NCBI GenBank assembly: GCA_013350335.1
Contig: CM023532.1
Span: forward strand, 92,321,383-92,385,382
Reading direction: 5' to 3'
DNA length: 64,000 nt
DNA from: Chimonanthus salicifolius
Taxonomy: Eukaryota > Streptophyta > Magnoliopsida > Laurales > Calycanthaceae
Shown here: in pieces, positions 10,748 to 23,500 of the stretch
Position numbering within the stretch: position 1 is the stretch's first letter
Layout of the letters: the number at the start of each line of letters is the position of its first letter
Made by a program: the position numbers and the translations under genes
Notes under the pieces: model-generated
Told to the model about the DNA's origin: nothing
The model's database searches: none
The model's input: the letters and a program-made list of their open reading frames with translations, nothing else

Positions 10748-13309
10748 TGTAACACCCTGCCCTTTTCACTCTAATAATCAGAGTTTATTTATTTTTAATT
10801 AATAATAAACAAGTGATCGGGGTGAGATGTCACGACGCGAGTTAAGTTCGGACTTCTAAAGTCCGACTCTTAACTGGCCAAGCCCATGTGCGTATGAACT
10901 AAGTCCATAAGAACATATCCGCACATGGTACAAATAAGACTTGCGGAATAAACTTAATCTTAATCTAACTGTGGGTTATAATAGATCCTAAGACTACTCC
11001 ATTTTACATCTTTAGATAGCAAAGTACATAATCATATTCTCCAAAATTACTAAAATATCCTTAGACTAACATTCATTCCAAACCATCCAAAATAAACCAA
11101 ACCATAGTAACTAGTTAACTACATTATTACATGCCGACAACATCTAACTATCAAATTACATTGTCCATATAAAAAGTCCATAAATCAATCAATTAAAAGT
11201 CCATTCAAAGCCCAAGCTCCTATGCTTGGTTTCCTTCATGATCCTCGTTCTTCCCCTTTCCTGCGTCATCCACTAAGGATAGAGATAGGGCGTTAGATCA
11301 ACGAGTTCAGTAGGTGTTTTCGATTAGGGCTACCACAAGGTTAGTATCAAAACATGCAAATAATAGAATAATACATGTTCATCAAAATCTCATAAAAACA
11401 ATGCTATGTATGTAATGCACATGTAATGAGTCCCACCCATCACAAATATACATAGCTTCCTCTTGACGGGATTCTCATCGTCAAGGTACCCCACAGTGGT
11501 CTTTCGGACGCTCCGACGGAGTGTGGCCTTCGGTTTCCATAATCATCACCCCATGCCATGCATGAGATGCCAATGTGTTCATGCCATTTGTAAATACATC
11601 CTAACATACAAAACCACTTTGAAACATAATAACTTAACACATTATTCATCAAAATTACGATAAAACATCAAATATAAGTGTGGTTCAAAAAGGTAGGAAA
11701 CCTACACAAAGTTCACTTAGATTGACCGCTCTTTAAAACTGTCACCCATTCACGACTTGTATACCGTTCAAGAAGTCCCGTTATCCTATTTATATAGCAG
11801 CAAGTCAAACATATGTCCATATAATTTCGAACTTAGTCTAAGTCCCAAAAACCACTTTGTGGGGTACGGCCATACCCCATGGCCGAACCTCACCCACTTA
11901 AATTTTGGTTTCTCTTTTTATTTAACCAAAACCATACAATTTACATATATACAAACCCCAATCCACCAAATGCAACCTTGTGGGGTTCGGCCATACACCA
12001 TGGCCGAACCTCACTTAATTTTGTTTTAAACCCTTCTTTGTATTCTTAAGCCCAAGCACACCTTCAAATAACTTAATCAAACACCTTAACTACAACCATA
12101 CTTTGGTAGGGTTCGGCCATACAACATGGCCAAACCATACCTCTTTGATTTTGATCCTTATTTCCTTTGATCATTTCATTCATATTTACCATCTTGCCAT
12201 TAGCATAACCCTTTGTTTAATTTTGCTTAAAAACCAAAGTCCATATCCATACCACCTTAGTGGGGTTCGGCCATACAACATGGCCGAACCTCACCACTTA
12301 ATTTGATCCTTTAAATCCTTCATTCGCCCATCTCCAATTACATTATAAATTAACACTAAGTCCACCAAATGACCATTAGTGGGGTTCGGCCACACTACAT
12401 GGCCGAACCTCACCAAACTGATTTTTGACTCTTTTTCCAGTATCTTTGATGGCTGATTATTTACTTATACTAAGTCCATAGGTAAACATATGTGATTCTT
12501 AAATTAAGAGCATATTACAAATCATAACTTCCACCATAATCTTAATTCCATTATTCCATCAAAACAGTCCATGGGGTTCGGCCATACACATGGCCGAATG
12601 TAAAGCCCGCCCCATTTCCACCGAAATCACAATCTATTTTTTTTTTGAAATGAATAGTGACAACGGGCGCGGACGTCACGACGCGAGTTAAGTCCGAGCT
12701 TCTAAAGCCCAGCCCTTAACTGGCCAACCCTACGTGTGCGTGGAACTAAGTCCACGAAGAATGGTTCACACGTAGAAGTAAGCTTGCGGAAATTTAACAT
12801 TAACGCGGGGGTTATAATAGAACCTATTCTACCAGTTTTAGATAGAAGGGAAGATACATCGTTAAATTACTAAAATACCCCTATGTTCATAATTATGTCT
12901 CAAAATGATAACGTCCAGCGTATAGTCCAAACCATAGCAAGAAACAATAATTATTACATGCCGACAAGCTATGCTACTTAAATTACAACTTTTCCAAAAT
13001 AAAACTTAAATAAAACAAAGTAGCCACTTTCCCAAGCTCCTACGCTTGGCTCCCGTCGTGTCCACCGTTTCCGCCGTCTCCTGCATCATTAGCTAGGGTA
13101 GAAGTAGGGCGTTAGACAACGCGCCCAGTAGGAATCCGAGTAGGGCTAGCACATGGATTAGTGCTACAAGCATACCAATAATAATATGATAAATCCCATA
13201 AAATGAATGCCATGCCATGGGTGCCTATGTCATGTGTCCCACCCATCATCTATACCATCATAAAATGTCATATGCCCCTTGACAGCAAAGCCTCGTCAAG
13301 GTGTCCCCA

Positions 13310-13490
13310 TGTTTGCTTCTTGGTAACCCCGACGGAGCAAGGACTCCGGTTATAGTATATCAAGCTATCCCCATGTTTGTTCTCGGTCGCCCCGACGGAG
13401 CATGGACTCCAGTTATAGCGCATCAGGCTATCCCCATGTTTGCTTCTCGGTCGCCCCGACGGAGCATGGACTCCCGTTTCATTATTTTCC
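13310..13490. repeat. Three units of a CGGAG / CTCCG module in element 2 LTR
   Basis: Units of about 70 bp contain CCCCGACGGAGCATGGACTC, with CGGAG and CTCCG able to pair. The same array is at 26330-26500 in the other LTR. Related units (CCCCGACGGAGTGTGG) are in LTR6, B, G, H and element 4. Confidence 0.85.
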
Positions 13491-16489
13491 CGCTCATGCC
13501 ATGCATGAGATGTAAGTGCATTATGCTATGTAGTATATATATAATTCATATCCTTAATATAAAATCCATAGCATTGAAATATAATCCATAGCCTTAAAAA
13601 TATCATCCATAGCATTAAAATATAATCCATAGCATTTAAAATCCATCTTAAAATAAATCATATAATTACCGAAATAAAACGAGGAAACATCACATACACA
13701 TAATCCACGGCTTACAACAAGGTAGGAATCCTACCGAATACCGCTTAGCGTCCCTTTACGTTTTTGTTCGATAATCCGGTCGCCGATCTCATACTGTTTT
13801 GCGACGTCCCAATACCTTATTATACATTTATCAAATTAGTCCATATTTTATCCATGATTAAGTCCCTAACTGATCACAACCTTAGATCCATTAATGATCC
13901 CTAATTATGTTACAAGGTTATCAACAATCAGCCCTTAACTTAGCCTCATTTCCATTGATTTAAACACATACATAATTCCAAATTTTGCCCATTTAAACAT
14001 TCTAATTTGTGAGCCAAAAACGCAGCAACCCTAAATTTCATTTAATCACTCATAATATCATCTTAATGCACCCAAGTTCATGTCCAACCTACATGGGGTT
14101 CGGCCATGTACCATGGCCGAACCCATGGTTCTTCCATGTGGCCGATATATACGGTTTTGCCACTGGACTTCCATGACTTAATATTACCTCCATCCATGTA
14201 CATTTTTGTCCATAATTCATCCACATACTTAGCCCCATTAATGATTCATTGACCATGACCTAACATCCCTAAAATCAACCACCTAATTTAATTAAATTTG
14301 CAATCATCTAATCCCATACATAATTCAATATTTGGCCCATAACATGACCTACAAATGGGTCATGGGTTCGGCCATACACCATGGCCGAACCCATGATGCC
14401 TATTTTCCATTTTTCTTGGGTCCATTTTACCTCATTTGGCCCTACCATAAATGAATTTAAATCACCCTTTCATAATCATCATGAGATATATTTTGGTCCA
14501 TTTAATTTAACCATCATTCCATTTCATTTTTCTTGGTTCCAAAAACACCAAATTCCTCAAAGTCTCCCCATGGGGTTCGGCCATGTACCATGGCCGAACC
14601 CATGGTCCATAGTTTTTATTTTAAAAACTTCATTTCCACCCATTTAAACCTTATTTAAAATACTAGATAAAAATCCACTTAATTACCATTAACATTCTCC
14701 ATTAATTTCCATACTCTTATAACCATTAAATACCTCATTCTGTCACCATAGGGTTAGGCCATACACCATGGCCGAACCCATGGTTCATGATTTCACCATT
14801 TTCCTATGCTTCTTTAGGCTACAAAATCATTCACACACTCCATGATTTTTCCTCATTTAAACCCCTTTAAAATTTTTCCAACATTTAATCATTTACAACC
14901 CTAAAAATCATAATCAATCTCCATAGTTTGATACCTTAAAACCCTAATTAAAATCATCAACCATTTACCATGGGGTTCGGCCATACTACATGGCCGAACC
15001 CTGTGGTCCATCAATCCATTCAAAAACCATACTTCCATGCTTAATCCATTTAATTACGTAACCTCCTTAATCCTTTTATTTATTATTTTTCTTAATCTAT
15101 CTCTCCCCTTTTCATGCATTTCTCATCTTATCATTGGATGGATCTTATATCTAAGGCCCATAACATTTGTGGCCACCATTCATTCTAAGAAATGGATTCC
15201 ATAACACATCTTAACTTTTTAAAAAATATAAATTCTTGTTTAAGAATTCTTTACCACACCGACGACTCCTCCGGCCTTTCTTTCTCCTTTGATTTCCTTA
15301 GCCCTTTCTCTTCTTCTTCTCCTTGTTGTTCGGCCACTATGTGCTTGATCAAGATGGAGTCTCCAAGGTTAGAGTTCGGCTAAGGTAGGATTAGATTTTG
15401 AGAGAGGGAGAGGGGAGGAAGGGATGGAAAATTATCTCAAGCTTGGGTCTTGGGGTGGTGGTTGGCCAAGCCTAGTTTTTTCCTTCTTTTCTTCTAAGTT
15501 TCTTCTTCTTTCTTGGTGTTTTCCTTGGGAGAGAGAGAGAGAGAGAGAGGACGGTTTTGGGAGAGGGAATCAAGAGATGGAGATAAGATGAAACTCTAGA
15601 CCCATTCCCATCTCATCTTGGTGGCTTGAGTTACACTCCTCCATCATTCCATTTGACCAACCAATATGGGTAAGCATGGCTTGCATGCCCTTGGTGGTGG
15701 TGGTTGAGAGGAAACCACCCCACATGCCAATGGTTTTGTGTGTGTTTGAATGAGTGGTTTGGTCTTTCTCCCTTTGACCACTTGACCATATGATGAGAGG
15801 TATGGGTCCCCATAGCTTGAGTGGTGGTGGTTGAGATGAAACCACCACCCTAAGTCCATGGTTTCTTTTGTGTTTCCTTGGGTGGTTTCATTGGGATGAA
15901 ACCACTCATTTGACTTGCCCTTTTGACTTATTGACTTGACTCTAATTGACCAACCTTATTAATTAAATTAGATCCTTACTTAGGTTAATTAATTCCTATT
16001 TAATTTAATTCCATTAATTTCTCTTTCTAAGAAATCCACCCATGGTTGATCAAGTCAACCATGGTGGACGGCCCCCACCAACACCTACCCTATCCACCAC
16101 CTCACTTGATGAGGTGGAGGTGGGCCTCATTCGGCCATATCACTTAAACCCCATTAATTTTAACTTAGATGATTTAAAATAATTTAATCGACTTAATTTA
16201 CTTTAATCCACCGTAGTCCCCTTAACTTATCCATGGTTGACCAAGTCAACCATGATGGTCGGCCCCACCTTTTCCTTGGTCCACACGCCACCTCACTTGG
16301 TGAGGTGGAGGTGGGCCCCACTTGGTTATGCCATCTTAACCATCTCATCATTAACTTAGGTGGTTTAACTCCAATTCAACCCATTTCAATTAATTGGGTC
16401 ACCATTGGGCCCATGGCCCAATTAAATTATTTTCTATCATTTACCTTAGAGTTTGACCCATTTTGACCCATTGGGTCCCAAATGTTTAT

Positions 16490-19400
16490 TGTAACGCCCC
16501 GCCCTCTCCGTGAATTTCAGAGTCTAATTTTTTTTTTTTAATAATAAAACATCGGAAGAGAGCGGGCAGCGTCACGACGCGAGTTAAGTTCAGACTACTC
16601 AAGTCTGAGCCTTAACTGGCCACCCATGTGTACATGGACTAGACCATGATAATGAATCACACATGGAACTAATAACAACATGCGGAATAACCTAGATTAA
16701 CTACGGAATAGAAAGACTAGATAACAAGTAACAGTCTCAAACATTAATTAACATAAATCAACCATCCAAAGTTAATACCCTAATCAAACCATAGCAAGTA
16801 ACGACTTATTGCATGTCCAACAAAATATAGTACGAATGACAGTAATATAAAGAAGTCCAATCCAACATTCAAGCTCTTAGGCTTGGCTCCCCTCCCGGTC
16901 CACGACCTTTCCTTTCCCTTTACTTGTACCTGCATTCTCCTCTGAGGATAGAATTAGGGCATTAGATCAACGCGCCCAGTAGGTTCCCGAATCAGGGCTA
17001 CCACATCATTAGCATATAAAACATGCATATATATCATAGTACATGATTAGTAAAAACAGGTAAAACAATGCTATGAAGTATGCACATGCAATGAGCCTCC
17101 CCCATCATGTACATTCATAGCCATCACTTGACGTGCCTTGCACCGACAAGGTAAATCACAATACACTTACATCTCTTCAACACAATGCTATGAAGTATGC
17201 ACATGCAATGAGCCACCCCCATCATGTACATTCATAGCCATCACTTGACGTGCCTTGCACCGACAAGGTAAATTACAACATACTTTCATCACTTCATCAC
17301 TGACTGATTCATATCACGTATGAGTCCTCCTGGCGGGACTCTCATCGCCTAAGGAGACCATAGTGACTATGATCATCATGTTACTCTTCCTGGCGTGACT
17401 TGCACCACCGAAGGAAGACGTAACCCATAACTTGCAACACTGTAGAACCTCATTATAAAGCCCATGTCTATGCATGAGATGCCAATGCCTGTATGCCATT
17501 TGTTAATGCATAATATATCATTTGAAACACATAAAATAAACAAGAATCTCATAAAGAAAACCAGGGTAAAAACTGTGGTTACAAGTAGGTAGGAAACCTA
17601 CTGAAGAATCACTTTAGCGTCTGTTCTTTCTTAGGCTTTATCCGGTCACCGTTCGCAGTCGTGCACCGTCACAGAGATCCGTCACCTTATTCACATAAAT
17701 CATGGACCAACTTTAATCCCTTTCTTTATTTGATTCCCATTTTTAAGTCTAGGTCCACAAATACCAACTCATGGTTGTGACCCTTATTTATAAACATGCC
17801 ATTGCCACTAATACCTTGATTAAACTCTACAACCTTAACCGTAACCTTAACATGGTGCAGTCATGTTTTGGATGACCAAAACAGCAAGCATAATTCCATT
17901 TTTAATCACACATACATCCATAAAATGGCCCACGAAAACAGTCCATGGGGTTCGGGCATACTCATGGCCGAACCCTTATGGTTCTTTTGCTCAACAATGT
18001 CCTTTAGTTACATACTAATTGGCTCTATCCCTTAGCCATATTAAACCCATGGTTTAGCCATCCCATGGCCAACCCAAAATCAGTAACCTCATCACATAAA
18101 AACCTCCCAAAAACAGTCCACAAAGGTCTATGGTTTCCATGTTTTCCAACAAGAAAACCAACCCTCTTTTACATGGGGTTCGGCCCTCCATGGTGGCCAA
18201 ACCCAATGGTCATTCTTACTATTTATAAACCTCCAATAATCATGTATAAACAGTATATTAATATCAGGTCTTAACTCTCAAAGAAGCCATCCAAATCAGT
18301 CCATAAAAAGTCTATGGTTTACATGGAAACCAACATTCTTTTACATGGGGTTCGGCCCTCCATGGTGGCCGAACCCAATGACTATGTTTACTGTTTTTAA
18401 ACCTTAAATAATCATGTAATAACAGTATATTAAAATCATATTTTTACTTTCAAAGAAACCATCCAAAAATCAACATCATATCATGGGATTCGGCCATCCA
18501 AGATGGCCGATCCCCATGGTCCATCTTTTCTAATTTTAACCCACTGATTTAGACCACATAACTTCAGCCTTTTCTGATATGCAAACCCATGTTTTAACCC
18601 TTTTTAAAACATGTATTTTAAACCTAATAAAGCACGTAAAACAGTCCAACCTTGCATGGTTTTTAAATTTCAAAAACCAAAACCATTAACCAACTTTTTC
18701 CATGGGGTTCGGCCACCCAAAGTGGCCGAACCCAATGGTCCACTTCCACTCCTCTTTGACACTATCTTCCATGGTTTAGACCCATGTCAAATTCGGCCAT
18801 AGCATGGCCAAATTATGACATTCAAATCCATGCTTTCAATCTTTCCAAAGTATGTATCTTAAACCTCCAAAACCAGTCCTATACTTGCATGATTTAAATC
18901 TTACAAAACCATCGAGATTAACCATTGTATTTCATGGGGTTCGGCCATCCAAAATGGCCGAACCCTATGTCCATGTTCTCCATCTAATTGAGCAATAAAA
19001 AATCATACTTTAACCCTTTGATAGATTTGACCATCACATGGCCGAATCATGTCTTATTTTACCCACTTTATTAAACATAAATCAATGGGAGAAACTTACC
19101 ACTTTCCTTTGCCTTTTGCTCTTGACTTTTAATCCTTGTTTCCTTAACTGCTTGCTGGTTGTATGCTTGAATATTTGGTACCAAAAGCCTCTGCTGTTCC
19201 AGCCAATAACACCGATTGGAGAGAGGGAGAAAGAGATGGGAACACTTGGGTTTCCTTTGACAAAAACGGCCAAGAAAGGCAACCTTTGCCTTTTGTAGTT
19301 TCAGCCCCCAACTCCCATTTATTTCCCTCATTACTCTTGCCAAAAATGAGTGGATGTTGGGTGTCAACCAAGACACCTCTTGGTGCCAAACATTGTATCT

Positions 19401-20312
19401 TTTGGGAATGAATCATTGCAACCCTTCATGAAAAGGTGCCGCCAACCTTGGTGTCCTTTGGCTTTGCCAAAGCACCCCTTCACACTCAACGGCTGTGATG
19501 AGTTTGATCAGGTGTTGAGTGAGATTATAACTCGTTTCTACCTCCTCTTGACTCACTTAACTCATGATATTTTCATTATAAACCAACTCATCCAACTCAT
19601 CATCTTTAATGCATTTCATTTAATGCACATGAGTTGACTCATAACTTGATTTAATTCCAACTCACCTCAGTCCCACTCAACTGATTTAACTCGTGTTTTA
19701 GCTCCTTTGAGGGTCCACACGGTCAACAATATTCAACTCGACCCGTTGGGTCCACTTTTAGCTCCTTGACCCGTTTTTGTCTCCATGACCCAATTATGGT
19801 ATTTTGGTCATTTGTAAATGGTTTTCACATATGGATCAAGCCTACCCATTTCTTCTCTACTTGATTTCCAATCAAATTAGCCTAACCCCATTTAATTTAA
19901 GTTCACAAAATAATTAATTTAACAACTCAGGGGCATTTTCGTAATTTTCCACTTTATTGAGAAATTGCCCATCCAATCAAACTTGACATTCATAATGTGC
20001 TCATATGATCTTAATTTGAGCAATGGGCCCCACTATTTCCTTATTTACAATCACATTTATTGAATTCACCAATCCAGGGGCATTTTCGTAATTATTCCAA
20101 CCATTGAGAATTCTTTGACCCAATTAACCATTTTGACCTAATTTGATGTACATTACCCGTCCATTATAATTTGACCCTTATAATATGTTCATAGGATCTT
20201 AATTTGAACAATGGGCCCCACTATTTTCTCATTTAACATCATAATTAATAAATTTACCAATCCAGGGGCATTTTCGTAAATATTCATCTTATTGAGAAAT
20301 TGGGGTGTTACA
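16490..20312 (-). mobile_element. Solo LTR D (3823 bp)
   Basis: It begins TGTAACGCCCCGCCCTCTCC and ends GGGGTGTTACA. The flanks are TTTAT (16485-16489) and GTTAT (20313-20317). The empty site in the 5' LTR of element 2 (29494-29500) reads GGTTAT, so the left copy carries one substitution. It holds a 117 bp tandem duplication (17066-17299), the conserved block (17585-17695), six hairpins (about 17945, 18172, 18343, 18482, 18701, 18935) and a GTAAGT donor-like site (minus, 19099). No coding sequence is supported. Confidence 0.93.
17066..17299. repeat. 117 bp tandem duplication in solo LTR D
   Basis: Two copies begin CAATGCTATGAAGTATGCAC at 17066 and 17183, each including ACTTGACGTGCCTTGCACCG. 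Confidence 0.9.
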
Positions 20313-20512
20313 GTTATCGGGCCAACTTTGACCATTATTGACCCCTTAAATGAATTCCATCCAATCCATGGTCCATTGGACCATACTTGGGCCCTTGCCC
20401 CAAAATTTGATCCATTTAACATCCATAACATCAAAATTCCAATTTTTCCATTATTAAAATAAATAAATGTCATATATATGTTGGTTTAAAAATTCGGGCT
20501 ATTACAATAGAA

Positions 20513-20521
20513 TCCTCTTTT
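20513..20521 (-). other. Polypurine tract of element 2
   Basis: On the minus strand AAAAGAGGA lies just upstream of the 3' LTR, identical to element 1. Confidence 0.78.
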
Positions 20522-20568
20522 GAAATTTTCGTCTCGAAAATTCGAGCGAAGTAAGGGTTCTAAACAAC

Positions 20569-23500
20569 TCATGCAAAGAGCTTCGGATAAGTGGTTTTCA
20601 TCTCCAACTCAAGTTCCCAGGTGGTTTCTTCACTGCCATGTCGTTCCCATACCACCTTGACGAACTGAATGGCGCAGTTCCGCAGCACCCTTTGTTCACT
20701 CCCGATCACTTTGACCGGCTTCTCCACATATGTCACATCGCTTTGTACATCGATGTCTTGAACATTCAACACATGAGAAGGATCGGGGTTGTACTTCCTT
20801 AACATGGACACATGGAATACATCATGCAAAGATGATAATTGTGGAGGGAACGCCAACTGATAAGCTACCCCCCCCCCCCTCCCCACCCTTTTCAGGGATC
20901 GGAAACGGCCCCACAAATCTAGGCGACAGTTTCCCTTTCTTCCCGAACCTCATGTGCCCCTTTCGTGGTGAGACTTTTAAGAATAGTAAGTCTCCCACCT
21001 CAAACTCGAGGAACCTTCTCCTCTTGTCGGCATAACTCTTCTGACGGCTCTGTACAGTGAGTAGATGTTACCGTATCAACTTAATCTGTGTTGTAGTCTC
21101 CGCAACCAAATCCGGTCCAATCAATGCAAACTCACCGGCCTTTGTCCAACACACGGGCGATCTACACGGCCTACCATACAAGGCCTCAAATGGAGCCATC
21201 TGAAGGCTTGCCTGGTAACTATTATTGTAAGAGAACTCCACCAGTGGCAAATGGTCCTCCCATCCGCCCTTGAAGTCTAGCATGCATGCTCTCAGCATAT
21301 CCTCCAGTGTCTGTATCGTCCTCTCCGACTGTCCATCAGTCTGTGGATGAAATGTTGTGCTAGTCAATACGTCGGTCCCCATAGCCGTCTGTATGCCCTG
21401 CCATACTCTGCCGGTGAATCGGCCATCCCTGTCAGACACAATAGACCAGGGAATGCCATGTAACTTGATGATCTCCCGGATGTACCGTCGACCCAAAGTC
21501 TCTGATGAATCTGTCATCTTGATGGGAAGGAAATGTGCAGACTTGGTCAACCGGTCCACTATGACCCATATCGCATCGTTGCCCTTTGATGACCTTGGCA
21601 ACCCGATTACAAAGTCCATGGATATGTGCTCCCATTTCCATTCTGGCACCGGTAAGGGTGCGAGTAAGCCCGGTGGTTTCCGATGTTCTGCCTTAACCTG
21701 CTGACAAGTTAAGCAACAAGCAACAAATGCTGCTACATCTTTCTTAAGTCCATGCCACCAATAGTGCCTCTTAAGATCATGGTATATCTTGGTGCTGCCC
21801 GGGTGGATAGAGAGTTTGGTTTGGTGTGCTTCAATCAACAACTCTCTTCTGCAATTCTTAGGCACATATGTCCTGCCTCGGAACATAAGACCCTGTCCTG
21901 GTCGTAACTCCCACTCTGGTACAACCTCACCGGTAGACATCTTAGCCCAAATCTCCTCCACCTCTGGATCTGTCCGTTGCTCCTGTTCAATCTCGAAGAC
22001 TATGTTGGATCGTATGATCAGATTATATATGGTCCCATGATTATTGAGGTAGAGTTTAAACTCTCTGATGGTATTCAATACCTCCCATTCCGTTTTGATC
22101 AAGTTGGCTACTGTCGCATGTGACATGCGGCTGAGGGCATCCGCCACTTTGTTCGCCTTGCCAGGATGATACCGAAGTGCGAATTCATAATCCGCCAGAT
22201 ATTCCATCCACCTGCGCTGTCTCATGTTGAGTTCCTTCTGATTAAATAAATACTTTAGGCTTTTGTGATCCGAGAATACCTCAAACTTTTCACCATAGAG
22301 GTAGTGTCTCCAGCTTTTGAGAGCGAAGATCACTGCTGCTAGTTCTAGATCATGTGTGGGACAATGGCGTTCATGAATTTTCAACTGTCTTGATCCGTAA
22401 GCCACTGCACGATTACCTTGACTGAGTGTACACCCCAGTCCCTCACCAGAGGCATCACAGTACACCTCATAATTTCTGCCTCTTTCCGGCAATATTAGAA
22501 TATGAGCGGTTGTAAGCCTCTATTTTAGCTCCTCAAACCTCTGGTTGCATAGATCTGACCACTCAAATTTGACTCCCTTTTGAGTGAGTCGAGTAAGTGG
22601 AGCTGCAATCTTGGAAAAGTCCATGATGAATTTCCGGTAGTAACCGGCTAATTCCAGAAAACTGCAGATCTCGGTCACATTCGTCGGCGCTTTCCACTCC
22701 TTCATTTCCGCTACTTTAGCCAGGTCCACGGCTATACCTTCCTCTGATATAATGTGCCCCAAGAAGTTGACTTCAGATAGCCAGAATTCACACTTGCTGG
22801 CTTTGGCATACAATTGATTCTTCCTCAAGGTGTCTAAGACTATCCGCAGGTGCTCGGCATGTTCCTTCTGACTTTTGGAATAGATCAGGATATCATCAAT
22901 GAAAACGATCACAAACCGATCCAAGTAAGGACGGAATATCCTATTCATTAGGTCCATGAACACAGCCAGTGCGTTAGTAAGTCCAAATGGCATGACCACA
23001 TATTCATATAAGCCATATCGTGTCCTGAAAGCTGTCTTCTCTATGTCTTCCTCTCTAACCCGAATTTGATGGTATCCGGACATTAGATCAATCTTGGAGA
23101 AAAGAGAGGAACCCCTAAGTTGATCAAATAGATCGTCAATCCGGGGTAGGGGATACTTATTCCTGACAGTCAGCTGGTTCAACTTCCTATAATCCACACA
23201 CATTCGAAGGGTACTGTCCTTCTTCTTTACAAATAACACTAGGACTCCCCATGCGAATGTACTGTTCCGAATAAAACCCAGTCTGAGCAGTTCATCAATC
23301 TGCTTTTTCAACTCGGTCAGCTGAGTTGGTGCCATCCTATAATGGGGTAATGATACTGGAGCGGCCGCCGGGGTATAACTTGATCTCAAAGTCTATCTCC
23401 CTCTTGGGTGGTAAACTAGGGAGCTCTGTTGGGAATACCTCGACATAATCTGCTACTACTGTCGGAAGTTCAGTTATTGGTGCCCTATCTAATCTGAGGT

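Larger units (their letters stand above)
12599..20506 (-). repeat. Element 2 3' LTR, interrupted by solo LTR D
   Basis: It begins TGTAAAGCCCG and ends GGGCTATTACA. The segments are 12599-16489 and 20313-20506. It holds: the terminal stem; three GCCCCGACGGAGCATGGACTCC-type units (13310-13480); the conserved GTAGG block (13725-13830); five GGTTCGGCCA hairpins (about 14094, 14367, 14569, 14748, 14969); a weak donor-like GTAAAG (minus, 15253); a GA repeat (15532-15550); and a duplicated palindrome-rich U3 (16030-16330). Confidence 0.93.

Noticed and set aside
11860..12598. CRISPR-like array
   Set aside because: Regular palindromic repeats, but spacing is irregular, spacers are not uniform in length, there are no cas genes, and the context is a plant LTR.
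15570..15859. Overlapping small ORFs shared by both LTRs of element 2 (also 28576-28865)
   Set aside because: Three frames are open at once over a GGTGGTGGTT / AACCACCACC stem region, which is a sign of repeat composition instead of coding.
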